This document shows, in pieces, positions 35,485 through 45,352 of a DNA stretch of 64,000 nucleotides. The notes below the pieces were generated by a model, which was not told the DNA's origin, searched no databases, and saw only the letters and a program-made list of their open reading frames with translations. Made by a program: the position numbers and the translations under genes. The stretch is from Solobacterium sp. (GTDB lineage: Bacteria > Bacillota_I > Bacilli_A > Erysipelotrichales > Erysipelotrichaceae), in the NCBI GenBank assembly GCA_015256455.1, contig JABZMB010000001.1, positions 69,095 through 133,094 on the forward strand, given 5' to 3'. The number at the start of each line of letters is the position of its first letter. The stretch's first letter is position 1.

Positions 35485-36300
35485 CTACTCTGCCTCCAAT
35501 TCTGCCATTGCTGCTTCAAATTGCTCTTGGTTAGGAGCCTTTCCATGCCATCCAGCATTGTTTTCCATAAAGGAAACACCCTTACCCTTAACAGTACGAG
35601 CGATGATTGCTGTTGGCTTGCCCTTCACTGTCTTTGCTTCAGCAAATGCAGCCTGTAATTCTTCCATATTATGTCCATCAACACAAATTACATGGAATCC
35701 AAATGCTGCAAACTTCTGGTCTAATGGTTCAGGTCCAATAACATCAGATGTCTTACCATCAATCTGTAAACCATTTACGTCAACGATGGCACAAAGATTA
35801 TCATTCTTATAATGAGCAGCAGCCATTGCAGCTTCCCAGATTTCTCCCTCTTCTGTTTCTCCATCACCGATTAAGCAGTAAATACGGTGATCATTTCCAG
35901 CTAATTTATTAGCTAATGCCATTCCATCCGCTACTGCAAAACCTTGACCTAATGAACCAGTAGACATATCTACACCAGTTACATAGTTCATATTTGGATG
36001 TCCCTGTAACTTAGAATCTATTAAACGGAATGTCTTTAATTCTTCTTCAGCCAAAATACCCTTTTCAGCTAGTACAGCATATAAAAGTGGTGATACATGT
36101 CCCTTCGATAATACAAAACGGTCACGTTCAATTCCACCAGCATTTTCCTTATTGATATCCATCACATCAAAATAAAGCACTGTAAGAATATCTGTAGCAC
36201 CCAATGATCCCCCAGGGTGTCCAGATTGTGCATTATACACTTGTCTTAAAATATTCTTACGAATATTCTTCGCGTGTAATTTTAAATCTTCAATTACCAT
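35485..36300 (-). CDS. Transketolase, N-terminal (thiamine diphosphate-binding) subunit
   Basis: 271 residues. The TPP/Mg motif begins LIGDGETEEGEIWEAAMAA and ends in DVNGLQIDG. SGHPGGSLGATDILT, LSKGHVSPLLYA and STGSLGQGFAVADGMA are the substrate and cofactor loops. As a separate subunit it must pair with the C-terminal half 2 bp downstream. AGGAGG precedes the ATG. It is the first gene of the two-gene operon; a possible TATAAA -10 lies about 30 bp upstream on the minus strand. Confidence 0.93.
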   Translation of the reverse strand: MVIEDLKLHAKNIRKNILRQVYNAQSGHPGGSLGATDILTVLYFDVMDINKENAGGIERDRFVLSKGHVSPLLYAVLAEKGILAEEELKTFRLIDSKLQGHPNMNYVTGVDMSTGSLGQGFAVADGMALANKLAGNDHRIYCLIGDGETEEGEIWEAAMAAAHYKNDNLCAIVDVNGLQIDGKTSDVIGPEPLDQKFAAFGFHVICVDGHNMEELQAAFAEAKTVKGKPTAIIARTVKGKGVSFMENNAGWHGKAPNQEQFEAAMAELEAE

Positions 36301-36476
36301 TATACGGCCTCCTGTTTTATACTATTTTTATATTATCATGTTCATAATAGATACAAAAGTTCTTTTCCCTAACATTTACCTAAAGGAAAAGAAAGTATTC
36401 ATTTATATGGAATATCGTTCATAAAACATTCCATTTTTCTGTATTTTTTCTATACTATTCCTATGAAGGTACTTTT

Positions 36477-37415
36477 ATGAAAAACAGTTTATTACAAGAA
36501 ATATCAATCCATGCATTGACCGAGTTTAAATTAGGTAGTGCTGAATATCCAGAATCCAATTCTGGTTGTACAGTTATCTTAAGTGAATCAGGATATCCTA
36601 CCGGAATCGATATTCGTGGTGGTGCTCCTGCATCTAGAGAAAGTGGGCTATTAAATCCACTCGCTGCTAATGATGGCGTGCATGCGATTGTACTATCTGG
36701 AGGTAGTGCCTTTGGGCTTGATACTGCTAGTGGCGTTATGAAGTTTCTAGCAGAACGCAACATCGGTTTCCCTACTGCGGCAGGTGTTGTACCAATTGTG
36801 TGTGCTTCCTGCTTATTTGATTTGAACGGTAATTCAACACAGAAATATCCTGACGCAAATCTTGGCTATCAAGCATGTGAAAATGCATATCAAGGAATCT
36901 TTAAAGAAGGAAAACATGGCGCTGGAACTGGTGCTACTATCGGAAAGATATATGGTCCTAAACAATCATCTCCTTCTGCCTTAGCAACCTACGCAGTACA
37001 ACTAGGAGATTTAAAAGTTGGAGCAATTGTCGCAGTTAATGCAGTCGGTAATATCTACGATCCTACTAGTGGCAACATACTCTCTGGTATTCGCAATCTA
37101 AAAGATGGCGGTTTTATCGATGGTGAGGAGGCATTATACACTGCAATCTTAGGTCGTGATTTATTCCATCAAAATACAACTATCGGTGCAATTATTACCA
37201 ATGCAAAACTAGATAAGACAGCACTCACAAAAGTTGCAGGCATGGCACATGATGGATATGCACGTGTTATTAAACCAGTGCACACTACATTTGATGGAGA
37301 TTCCATCTATACGATGAGTTCTAGTACTGTACCAGCAGATATTAATGTTGTAGGTACAATCGCTGCTTATGTTATGGAACAGGCAATTTTAAAAACTGTT
37401 GATTTCAGTAAATAA
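36477..37415 (+). CDS. P1-family (S58/DmpA-like) peptidase
   Basis: 312 residues. Family blocks: GGAPASRESGLL, HAIVLSGGSAFGLDTASGVM, and GAGTGATIGK, where autocleavage before the threonine of GTGAT would create the N-terminal nucleophile, then KVGAIVAVNAVGNIYD. Members are beta-peptidyl or D-aminopeptidases of the N-terminal nucleophile fold. Cytoplasmic; physiological substrate unknown. It is 17 bp upstream of an HD-domain gene and probably co-transcribed. Confidence 0.85.
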   Translation: MKNSLLQEISIHALTEFKLGSAEYPESNSGCTVILSESGYPTGIDIRGGAPASRESGLLNPLAANDGVHAIVLSGGSAFGLDTASGVMKFLAERNIGFPTAAGVVPIVCASCLFDLNGNSTQKYPDANLGYQACENAYQGIFKEGKHGAGTGATIGKIYGPKQSSPSALATYAVQLGDLKVGAIVAVNAVGNIYDPTSGNILSGIRNLKDGGFIDGEEALYTAILGRDLFHQNTTIGAIITNAKLDKTALTKVAGMAHDGYARVIKPVHTTFDGDSIYTMSSSTVPADINVVGTIAAYVMEQAILKTVDFSK

Positions 37416-37432
37416 CTAGGAGTATATCAATC

Positions 37433-38017
37433 ATGAATGAACGTTTACAAAAACAAATGGATTTCATCCTAGAAATCGATAAAGAAAAAAATATCTTTCG
37501 TCAGACGCATTTAACTAATCATGGAAGAAATGAGAATGACGCAGAACATGCATGGCACATGGCTATTATGAGCTATCTTTTAAAGGAACATGCAAACGAA
37601 AAGATTGATATTGCTAAGACAATGATGATGTGTCTGATTCACGATATTGTGGAAATTGATGCAGGTGATACCTATGCATACGATACTGAAGGCTTAAAAA
37701 CACAAAAGGCAAGAGAAGACCTTGCCAAAGAAAGAATCTATTCACTTTTACCTGATGATCAAAAAGTAGAATTGATTGCACTCTTTGATGAGTTTGAAGC
37801 AAATGAAACTCCAGAAGCAAAGTTTGCACATGCAATGGATAACTTCCAGCCACTCCTATTAAATAACTCAAATGACGGTGGTGACTGGAAGGATCACCAA
37901 GTTACTGCAGAAAAGGTATATGGTCGACAATCGAAAACCAAGTTAGGTTCAGAAGCCATCTATGAAGTAACAGACCAAATCCTTCAGAGTCATATTAAAA
38001 AAGGTAATCTAAAATAA
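37433..38017 (+). CDS. HD-domain phosphohydrolase (YfbR/HDDC2-like)
   Basis: 194 residues. Metal-binding HD motif: H in RNENDAEHAWHMA, the HD pair in LIHDIVEIDAGDT, and a later aspartate in HAMDNFQPLLLN. Most similar in pattern to the HD_3 group that includes 5'-deoxynucleotidases. Cytoplasmic. The second gene of a two-gene unit with the P1 peptidase, ended by a terminator. The substrate, probably a nucleotide, is inferred from the family. Confidence 0.8.
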   Translation: MNERLQKQMDFILEIDKEKNIFRQTHLTNHGRNENDAEHAWHMAIMSYLLKEHANEKIDIAKTMMMCLIHDIVEIDAGDTYAYDTEGLKTQKAREDLAKERIYSLLPDDQKVELIALFDEFEANETPEAKFAHAMDNFQPLLLNNSNDGGDWKDHQVTAEKVYGRQSKTKLGSEAIYEVTDQILQSHIKKGNLK

Positions 38018-38058
38018 CCTTCATGCATGATACTCATCTTTCAAGAAAATATATTTTT

Positions 38059-38092
38059 AAAAAGAATGGCAGTTAACTCTAACATTCTTTTT
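38059..38092. terminator. Terminator between convergent units
   Basis: 10-bp stem AAAAAGAATG/CATTCTTTTT with a 14-nt loop and A/T runs on both sides, suited to both the HD gene (plus) and the autolysin gene ending at 38125 (minus). Confidence 0.82.
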
Positions 38093-38124
38093 ACTTTTCT
38101 TAATTGATTTAACCTGCAAGCAGA

Positions 38125-40959
38125 TTAAGATACTAATACTCCTCCATTATTGAAAGTATAATATCTTCCACCAATGGAAATTGTTCCCGTCTTCATAGAA
38201 CCATCTGTCTCTTCACCTAGATAATACCAATATCCATTGATCTTTTGCCAACCTGTTAACATATGTCCAAATGAATCTAAGTAATACCATGAACCATTAA
38301 TGAGCTTCCAGCCCTTGGTGATTAAACCATTTTCATCGAGATAGTAATAATAGTTTCCATAATACACCCAGCCAACCTTCATATTACCATCTGTCCCTAG
38401 ATAATAATCTTTGCCATTTACTACAATCCAATTAAATTGTTGAATACCAAAGTCATTGAGATATTGATATTGATTGTTTGTATAGACCCAACCCTTCTGC
38501 ATCTTTCCATTCTCGTCAAGATAATAGTTACGGTCCAGATATTGAATCCAACCTGTCTTTCTGTTTCCATCTGTTCCTAGATAATAATCAACTCCATCGA
38601 CAAGTATCCAGTTGAATTGTTGAATTCCAAAGTCATTGAGATATTGATACTGGTTATTTGTCTTTACCCAACCTGTTTGCATTTTTCCATTTTCATCGAA
38701 ATAGTAATTTCGATTTGCATAGACTTGCCAACCTAGTTTTAATGAACCATCATCATTTGCCCAATACCAGCCTGGTTTCGCATCAATCCAACCTGTCTGC
38801 ATAGCACCACTACCATTAAAGTAATACTTCTTACCTTCAATATCCGCAACACCCTTAACCATGTTTCCGTTTGTATCTAGATAATAGTTGATATCTCCTT
38901 CTTTCAACCAGCCAAATACTTGGAATCCAAAAGCATTCAAATATTGGTAATTGTTGTTGGTATATACCCAGCCTTTCTTCATCATTCCACTATCATCGAA
39001 ATAATATTTTCTGCCTGAGTATTCATGCCAGCCAATCTTTAGAGAACCATCATCATTCGCCCAGTACCACTCATTATTTACTTGGAACCAACCACCAGAC
39101 ATTGCTCCATATGCATCGAAGTGATAAATCTTACCATTAACTTTAGCAAACCCTATCGCCATGATGCCTGATGTTTCATCTAGATAGTATTTCTTTGTAC
39201 CTAATGTTAAGAATCCTGTCTTACGGTATCCCTGTTCATCAAAGTAATACCAGTAACCATCTATCAATTCCCAATCAGAACGGGTATATGTTCCATCGAA
39301 ATGACGGTACCAATAACCGTAATAATCTTTTACCCAAGCACCTTTACCTACTTGTTTTGTAAGTGGCTCAACACTTATAAAACTGATATTCTGATTTGAT
39401 ACCCATCCTACACTCGCATTCCAGTCATAGGTAGCCAATGATGAATTACCAGCTGTATACATTGATTGTCCATTTACTACATGATTTGTGGACTGAATCT
39501 TATAATATCCTCCACTTTCACCAAGAACGTTAACAAAATGAAATTTATTATATCCCGATGCATATGAAGAGTTATATAGAACCGTACTTGAAGTTAGTGA
39601 TTGATATACATTTATATTATCTCCAACGATATATCCCACCTTTGCAGAACCATAGTCTACTAAGTAACCATCATTTCCGCTTGCATATTTATCAAAACTA
39701 TATGCAATGGCCGCAATTGATACACCATAATATGGTGTAGATGCATATTTCACACTTAATCCACTACCCTTATTTCCAAAGAAACTACCGTAATAGCTAA
39801 AACGATTTCTTGTACTTAAATATCCATTTCGTAACTGGATTCCCATTTGTTCATTAATTGATTGGGCAACACTACTATAGTAACTTGCACGATTTGGATC
39901 ACTATCAACTGCATTCCATCCAAATAAGTTATATCTTTGCTTTGCAAAGTAACTAGTACCGTAGGCTGCTTCCAAACATGCCTGCGCAAAAATCATGACT
40001 GCATTTACACCATAGGTATTCTGAGCATCAATAAAGTACTGTCCTGAATCCCAAAGAACACTGTTTGTTCCATATCCCTTCGATGCTAAAAATCCATTAT
40101 ACTTATCCGCAGTAATATTAGACTTTGTTCGCAGCGGTAAAAATTGATAATAGTTAAAATATGTTCCTGCTAAATAAGAATAATATGGATCTGTATAGTA
40201 ACGTACATCATCATACGAATAGTAACTGGCACCTGTTGTCATCCAAGAAGCTGCAGGACCTACCGCAATCTCCGCAACAGTACGTGGAATAGAGCCACCT
40301 TCTGCATAACTAGAATATGCCACAAAGATAAGGTCCCTATAATTTCCATTTTGGCGAACTGTATAATACGCTCTACGTGGTCGTACATAGAATGGTGCTG
40401 AATGTTCTGAAGTATTATCATTACCACCAAGATAAATTGGTAGATTATAACTAATAAATTTCTGTGGAATTAAATCGATATCTCTAAGATTTACATTTCC
40501 ATCAAAACCTGTAACTGTTGCGTATACATCACCCGTACCATCACCATAGTATGCTTGCGTGTCCCAATAGTCTAACTGACGATATGCAGACATATACGTT
40601 GAAGTGCCAGCTGCGCCCTGGATTGTGAGTGTTACACCACCATTACGATTAGGGAAGGAATAGGCTACACCTCTAGTCATTGCAATAATTTTACTTGGGC
40701 TAAAACTTTCTGCATGACGAACAACCGCATCATTTCCCCAAGACTTCATCGCAGCTTTTGCTTCAGCAAAACCAGCGTAACATCCCTTCATATCAAAATA
40801 TCCAGAATCATTTACAACATCCACTTCGTATTGATTACCCGAACATGACATTACATAATAATTCTCATATTTGTCTTTGGCTTGTACTTGAATGCTAGAT
40901 AAAGGAAGGAAACAAATCCCTATAGCACACAATAGTAATAGATTGAGCCATCTCCTCAT
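38125..40959 (-). CDS. Autolysin: GH73-type glucosaminidase with choline-binding repeats
   Basis: 944 residues. Signal peptide 1-27. An N-terminal region (30-280) of unknown fold precedes a glucosaminidase domain (about 290-425) with QACLEAAYGTS, where E330 is the likely catalytic glutamate, and YNLFGWNAVD. A short SH3-like stretch (about 437-530) follows, then about twenty choline-binding repeats (540-944) of the pattern GW-x6-8-WYY-x5-G-x-M-x-TGW. It should cut the glycan strand of peptidoglycan while held on phosphocholine polymer. Its start overlaps the stop of the membrane-anchored protein upstream by 4 bp. Confidence 0.9.
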   Translation of the reverse strand: MRRWLNLLLLCAIGICFLPLSSIQVQAKDKYENYYVMSCSGNQYEVDVVNDSGYFDMKGCYAGFAEAKAAMKSWGNDAVVRHAESFSPSKIIAMTRGVAYSFPNRNGGVTLTIQGAAGTSTYMSAYRQLDYWDTQAYYGDGTGDVYATVTGFDGNVNLRDIDLIPQKFISYNLPIYLGGNDNTSEHSAPFYVRPRRAYYTVRQNGNYRDLIFVAYSSYAEGGSIPRTVAEIAVGPAASWMTTGASYYSYDDVRYYTDPYYSYLAGTYFNYYQFLPLRTKSNITADKYNGFLASKGYGTNSVLWDSGQYFIDAQNTYGVNAVMIFAQACLEAAYGTSYFAKQRYNLFGWNAVDSDPNRASYYSSVAQSINEQMGIQLRNGYLSTRNRFSYYGSFFGNKGSGLSVKYASTPYYGVSIAAIAYSFDKYASGNDGYLVDYGSAKVGYIVGDNINVYQSLTSSTVLYNSSYASGYNKFHFVNVLGESGGYYKIQSTNHVVNGQSMYTAGNSSLATYDWNASVGWVSNQNISFISVEPLTKQVGKGAWVKDYYGYWYRHFDGTYTRSDWELIDGYWYYFDEQGYRKTGFLTLGTKKYYLDETSGIMAIGFAKVNGKIYHFDAYGAMSGGWFQVNNEWYWANDDGSLKIGWHEYSGRKYYFDDSGMMKKGWVYTNNNYQYLNAFGFQVFGWLKEGDINYYLDTNGNMVKGVADIEGKKYYFNGSGAMQTGWIDAKPGWYWANDDGSLKLGWQVYANRNYYFDENGKMQTGWVKTNNQYQYLNDFGIQQFNWILVDGVDYYLGTDGNRKTGWIQYLDRNYYLDENGKMQKGWVYTNNQYQYLNDFGIQQFNWIVVNGKDYYLGTDGNMKVGWVYYGNYYYYLDENGLITKGWKLINGSWYYLDSFGHMLTGWQKINGYWYYLGEETDGSMKTGTISIGGRYYTFNNGGVLVS

Positions 40960-41864
40960 TGAGTCACTTCCTCTCCGCTCATTTCAACAGTTTCTCCACT
41001 TTCATATGTAAGTGTTAAACTACAATCCCCTAGAACAATACTTCTCTCAGGATCTAATACAACAAACAATAATACTGCATTTGGCTTATCTGCTACGCTT
41101 AAATTGAGTAAGTTATCATAGCGCACAGAATACACAGCACTATCCTCTGCATTTACTTTTTCTCCAGTTGTAACATTTAGAACAGCTCCAACAATCTTTT
41201 TGGAGTTAGCTTCCTTTAAACGTACTGCGAATACACGTGCTTGTGAAGGAAGACTATAAGCAACTTCCATTCCATCTATCCTTTGAACCAATGCTGTATT
41301 TGGCAATTCAAAAATTGCATAGTGTGTATTGTCTGTTGGTGTAATGGTTGGCGTAGGTGTAGGAGTAGCTTTCGCAGCTGTTGAGAATTCCTTATTATCA
41401 GTAATGATTTTTGTATTTAAAGCGATATCAACAGAAATATCTTTGTACTTATCTGATGTTAATGTAATCTTTGTTAACTTGCTATCGAGAACAGGAATAA
41501 ATACACGTATCTGATGATTCTGCTGTTTTTCTTTTAAATTTAACTTATTCCAGTCATATTCTTTTTCTGTAAATGTTGTCTTATATTTATCTAATTTTGC
41601 TAAAGAAACACCTTCACTTGTGATGAGATCTTTTGCCTGTAAATCATCGGCATGACTTACTTCAATATCCGCAACTACAAAGCGATAGTCTAAATCTTCA
41701 AATTGATATACACTTGCTTGCTTTAGCTTTAACTCAGCTTTTTCTTCTACAACAGAAGTTTCTGGTTTTTGTTCAGGCTTTCTTTGATTAAAACCTAAGT
41801 AGATTGCAACAACAACAAACGCTAGTGCTAATATACCGATTAATATATTTCTAAGTAGTTTCAT
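40956..41864 (-). CDS. Membrane-anchored protein of unknown function, partner of the autolysin
   Basis: 302 residues from the ATG at 41864, chosen because AGGAGG lies 6 bp upstream. One N-terminal membrane helix (LLRNILIGILALAFVVVAIYL is the core, about 2-22) leaves the rest outside. Two beta-rich parts are joined by a threonine/proline linker (TPTPTPTITPTD, about residue 190). No known domain recognised. Coupled by a 4-bp ATGA overlap to the choline-binding autolysin gene, which suggests a role in its placement or control. This is inference from context only. Confidence 0.75.
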   Translation of the reverse strand: MKLLRNILIGILALAFVVVAIYLGFNQRKPEQKPETSVVEEKAELKLKQASVYQFEDLDYRFVVADIEVSHADDLQAKDLITSEGVSLAKLDKYKTTFTEKEYDWNKLNLKEKQQNHQIRVFIPVLDSKLTKITLTSDKYKDISVDIALNTKIITDNKEFSTAAKATPTPTPTITPTDNTHYAIFELPNTALVQRIDGMEVAYSLPSQARVFAVRLKEANSKKIVGAVLNVTTGEKVNAEDSAVYSVRYDNLLNLSVADKPNAVLLFVVLDPERSIVLGDCSLTLTYESGETVEMSGEEVTQ

Positions 41865-41911
41865 AGATTCCTCCTGGCATAGAATTCTTATCATCCTTTA
41901 ATTACGATAAT

Positions 41912-41940
41912 ATTGTACACTATTACATCAAAACACCCAA
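41912..41940 (-). promoter_or_regulatory. Probable promoter of the autolysin operon
   Basis: Minus strand TTGGGT (41940-41935), 17-bp spacer, TACAAT (41917-41912), about 48 bp before the ATG at 41864. Confidence 0.5.
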
Positions 41941-41966
41941 AGTTTTTAAAGCTATCTAACACCATT

Positions 41967-41997
41967 AAAAAGGAATTAATCCCTATAGATTAATTCC
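41967..41997 (-). terminator. Terminator after the acyltransferase gene
   Basis: 10-bp perfect stem GGAATTAATC/GATTAATTCC with a 6-nt loop, then TTTTT on the minus strand. The arm overlaps the stop codon at 41990. Confidence 0.88.
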
Positions 41998-43051
41998 CTA
42001 ATTCTCTTCTATGAACAACCGAATGTCTTCCACCTGTTAATATCTCTAATAGCTTAGGACAAACCCGATTGAATAGATGATAAATACATGCAGATAGAGC
42101 AATTGTCAGTGCCAGAATTATCAATCTTGCAAATAGATTATAGATTGCGATAGGAAGATGAAGATTGATCCAGAACTGACTCATCACATCCCATAAATCA
42201 TATATCAGTGGCTGATGAATCGCATACATTAAGAAAGTTAGATTATAAATATTTCTCATCTTGAAATTCTGAATCGCTTGTAATAAGTAGAATACTAATA
42301 TCGGCAACATGATTTTAGCAACATTCTCAAAAATCGTTAAAATAAATCCCTCGAGTAAAAATGCTATAAAAATCAACGAGAGTACATATTGTATTGATTT
42401 TCTTGAATCAAACTCTTTTTCAAACTTACCAAAGTATGCACCTACAAGATAACAAGGTAAATAATACAGGACGTTCTCCATCAACCCAAACTGTATAAAG
42501 TCTTTTGCAAATTGAAACGGCAACCTGAATAAAAGCTGTATCCCAACTGTAATTATTACTATAAATACCCAACCAACTTTCTTCTCCTTAAAAATAACGA
42601 GCAGAATTGGTGAAATCAGAGCCAAGTAAAAAATAACTAATACATACCATAGTGGTCCATCTTGTGGAAATTTCTCTATCAATACTGTTCTTGCCAAAAT
42701 ATCTGATAAATCAAACACATATTGTTTTTGTATAATATCTAAAATAGTGATGATTGCCTGCCATACCAAGTAAGGTATCAATAATGAAGTAATACGTTTC
42801 TTGATCTTTGTTGGATAATCCTTCAATTCATATTTTCGGAATAATAAATACGCTGAAATAAAGAAGAAGTAACACATGGCAAAGTTACCCATCATCCCAA
42901 ACATGTGCACAAAACCATGCGAGAATCTAAGATCCCAAGAGTTTAGCGCGAGACTTTCATGCAATGAAACGGTGTGATAGCACACCATTAAACAAGTCAT
43001 TATAAAATTGAGAAATACAATTTTTTCACTTGTTTCTTTATTCATTCTCAT
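41990..43051 (-). CDS. Acyltransferase 3 family membrane protein
   Basis: 353 residues with about ten membrane helices. The N-terminal block VFLNFIMTCLMVCYHT corresponds to the family's histidine-containing first helix region, and PLWYVLVIFYLALISPIL to the later conserved block. Such enzymes O-acetylate or O-acylate surface sugars, polysaccharide or lipids (OafA, WecH type). It is followed by a terminator and lies beside the choline operon with a 70-bp gap. A role in decorating one of the surface polymers is likely but the target is unknown. Confidence 0.82.
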   Translation of the reverse strand: MRMNKETSEKIVFLNFIMTCLMVCYHTVSLHESLALNSWDLRFSHGFVHMFGMMGNFAMCYFFFISAYLLFRKYELKDYPTKIKKRITSLLIPYLVWQAIITILDIIQKQYVFDLSDILARTVLIEKFPQDGPLWYVLVIFYLALISPILLVIFKEKKVGWVFIVIITVGIQLLFRLPFQFAKDFIQFGLMENVLYYLPCYLVGAYFGKFEKEFDSRKSIQYVLSLIFIAFLLEGFILTIFENVAKIMLPILVFYLLQAIQNFKMRNIYNLTFLMYAIHQPLIYDLWDVMSQFWINLHLPIAIYNLFARLIILALTIALSACIYHLFNRVCPKLLEILTGGRHSVVHRRELGN

Positions 43052-43121
43052 CCCTCTTCAATCTCGCTTCAAGTAACACATTTAATATACCATTTTTCCG
43101 AATCGTATATCTTATCTTTTT

Positions 43122-44630
43122 TTATTTCTTTAAATTCTCTAAGAACTTTCCTGCATCCTTAATAAAACTGATACAGATTATTATCATAATCATCGCTAAA
43201 GGAAATGCCGCAATAATACTTACAGATTGTAAATTATTCATTGAACTCTGTGAGAAGATGAGCGCAATTGGTAATACAACAAGAAGAATACACCACATGA
43301 ACTGAATTGCCTTATGTGGATGTTCCCCTTCATCAAGTTCATGATAGCTATAACAAGAAGCTGTATATGCGATAGAATCAAAGGAAGTCGCATAGAATGC
43401 AATCATTGTTAGTAGTACTAACACCAGAATGAATGGTGCTAAAGGCATTGTATCAATTACTTTGAGGATAATTTCATATAAGCTTGTGCCCTGTTGGTAC
43501 ATTGCAATATAGTTCTGAATACCTTGTAACTGTTGTGCAAAAGAGAAATTTCCTAAAATCATAAAACTAATTAAAGTTGAACCTACACCAAAGACATATC
43601 CACCAAGGATTGTCTCTTTAATAGTTCTACCTCTTGAGATATTACCGATGAAAAATGGTGTCGCAACACTCCATACCATCCAATACGCCCAATAGAAAAT
43701 TGTCCAATCCTGTGGGAAGTTTGTAGTACGCTGCGGATCAGCATAAGTAGATAACTCAAAGAAGTTCTGAACCATTTTACCAAATGATTGTAAACTAAGT
43801 TCAACGATACTACGGAACTGCCCTCCAAATAATAGGAATATTACTAATAATGCTGCAAATAAGTAAATACATAAGTTTGCAAGGAAGGAAACACCCTTAA
43901 ATCCATGCAGTAAGGAATATGTATAAATAATGCATGTAATCACAATAATAATGATAGTAAGAATTGTTTCACTAATTGTGATATGGAATAATTTCGCAAT
44001 AATACTTGTCATTAATGGGGTCGCAAGTGTAAATGTAGTTGCTGTACCAGCAAGTAAGGCAAATACAGCAAATAAATCAATTAACTTACCCAGGAAGCCA
44101 TCAGTATGCTTACCAAGTAATGGACGACACGCCTCTGAGAACTTTTGACGATTTACCTTACGTACATGTAACATGAAGCCAAATGCAACCGCTAATACGA
44201 GATAGAAACTCCACGGAATAAAACTCCAGTGAAATAACGGATAAACGTTAGACCATTCTTCCATACCAAGTTTTTCAATATGTGCATTGCTTGCATATAA
44301 AATCCATTCAGAGAAAGAATAGAACAGAATATCTGCCGCAAGACCTGCGGTAAACATCATGGCACCCCAGTTAAAGAAACTATACTTAGGTTTCTCATCC
44401 TGGCCACCTAAACGAATTTGTCCATACTTTGAAGATGCGATATAAATCGATAACAAGAAGATACCTAAACCGATAATCAAGTAATAGCTACCAAATGTAT
44501 CTCCAAAGAAGAATCGTATCTGACTTACTGTTGTATTCGATTCATTTGGGAATACAAAGAATAATACTGATAGAAATAAGATAAATATTAATGGAACCAA
44601 TGTCACAAACCAGTCAATTTTCTTCTTCAT
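43122..44630 (-). CDS. BCCT-family choline/betaine transporter
   Basis: 502 residues with twelve predicted membrane helices. The substrate-binding block FYWAYWMVWSVATPFFIG and the helix LFHWSFIPWSFYLVLAVAFG are BCCT hallmarks, with tryptophans for quaternary-ammonium binding. It starts 3 bp after licC ends, with AGGAG before the ATG, so it is the third gene of the choline operon. There it probably imports choline for the kinase and cytidylyltransferase, the role LicB has in other species. Betaine uptake for osmoprotection is the alternative. Confidence 0.9.
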   Translation of the reverse strand: MKKKIDWFVTLVPLIFILFLSVLFFVFPNESNTTVSQIRFFFGDTFGSYYLIIGLGIFLLSIYIASSKYGQIRLGGQDEKPKYSFFNWGAMMFTAGLAADILFYSFSEWILYASNAHIEKLGMEEWSNVYPLFHWSFIPWSFYLVLAVAFGFMLHVRKVNRQKFSEACRPLLGKHTDGFLGKLIDLFAVFALLAGTATTFTLATPLMTSIIAKLFHITISETILTIIIIVITCIIYTYSLLHGFKGVSFLANLCIYLFAALLVIFLLFGGQFRSIVELSLQSFGKMVQNFFELSTYADPQRTTNFPQDWTIFYWAYWMVWSVATPFFIGNISRGRTIKETILGGYVFGVGSTLISFMILGNFSFAQQLQGIQNYIAMYQQGTSLYEIILKVIDTMPLAPFILVLVLLTMIAFYATSFDSIAYTASCYSYHELDEGEHPHKAIQFMWCILLVVLPIALIFSQSSMNNLQSVSIIAAFPLAMIMIIICISFIKDAGKFLENLKK

Positions 44631-44632
44631 AG

Positions 44633-45352
44633 TTATTCTCCTTTATAGTAGCGATAGCTACTATCTTCTTCGATTAATTCATCAAGGCTATCAATCTCTT
44701 TGACACCACCTGCATGCATTGGATAGCCTTGCAAGTTAAATTTATCAAAATGTTCGAACATTGCGATATCATCCCAATAAATCTGTGTATTCTTCTTCTC
44801 TTTAAATTCAAGTTCTAATAGTTCCTTGAGTTTTATTCCATCCTCTTTTGTCCATCTAGAGATTCCATACAACTGCCATGCATGATTTCCACCTGTGCGA
44901 CTGCAAGATAGTACTTTATAGTGTTCATCAAGCGTTAACATCCATTCCTTAGTATCATTCTCTTGCCATACGCAGTTATAACCTGAATTTTCAAATTCAG
45001 AAGAGAGAATTGTAGAATCTGTTACTATTTGATCACCATCAATGATAATTGCATTAGAGATGTAATCTTTTGCGACATATAGTGATGAGATATTATTGCA
45101 GGTATCAAAGTATGGATTTTCAATGAGAGTTATACCTTTTATTTCATTTGGCAGATTTTGAAATGCCTCTTTTAAATACCCAACGACTATGTAAATTTCA
45201 TAGATACCATTTTCGTGCAAGGCTTCGATGATAGTATCAATCATTCTTTTGCCATGAACACGAATGAGCGGCTTTGGTAAAGTTTCTGTGATTGGATGCA
45301 TTCTTGTACCCTTACCAGCTGCCATAATAATCGCTCTTGTAATCTTATTCAT
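44633..45352 (-). CDS. licC: Choline-phosphate cytidylyltransferase (LicC-like)
   Basis: 239 residues with a nucleotidyltransferase fold. IIMAAGKGTRMHPITETLPKP is the CTP-binding signature (conserved arginine and lysine), followed by MIDTIIEALHENGI, NNISSLYVA and IIIDGDQIV, the metal-binding acidic region. LicC makes CDP-choline from phosphocholine and CTP. The gene overlaps the kinase fusion upstream by 8 bp and precedes the BCCT transporter, which supports a choline role over a sugar-nucleotide role. Confidence 0.85.
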   Translation of the reverse strand: MNKITRAIIMAAGKGTRMHPITETLPKPLIRVHGKRMIDTIIEALHENGIYEIYIVVGYLKEAFQNLPNEIKGITLIENPYFDTCNNISSLYVAKDYISNAIIIDGDQIVTDSTILSSEFENSGYNCVWQENDTKEWMLTLDEHYKVLSCSRTGGNHAWQLYGISRWTKEDGIKLKELLELEFKEKKNTQIYWDDIAMFEHFDKFNLQGYPMHAGGVKEIDSLDELIEEDSSYRYYKGE

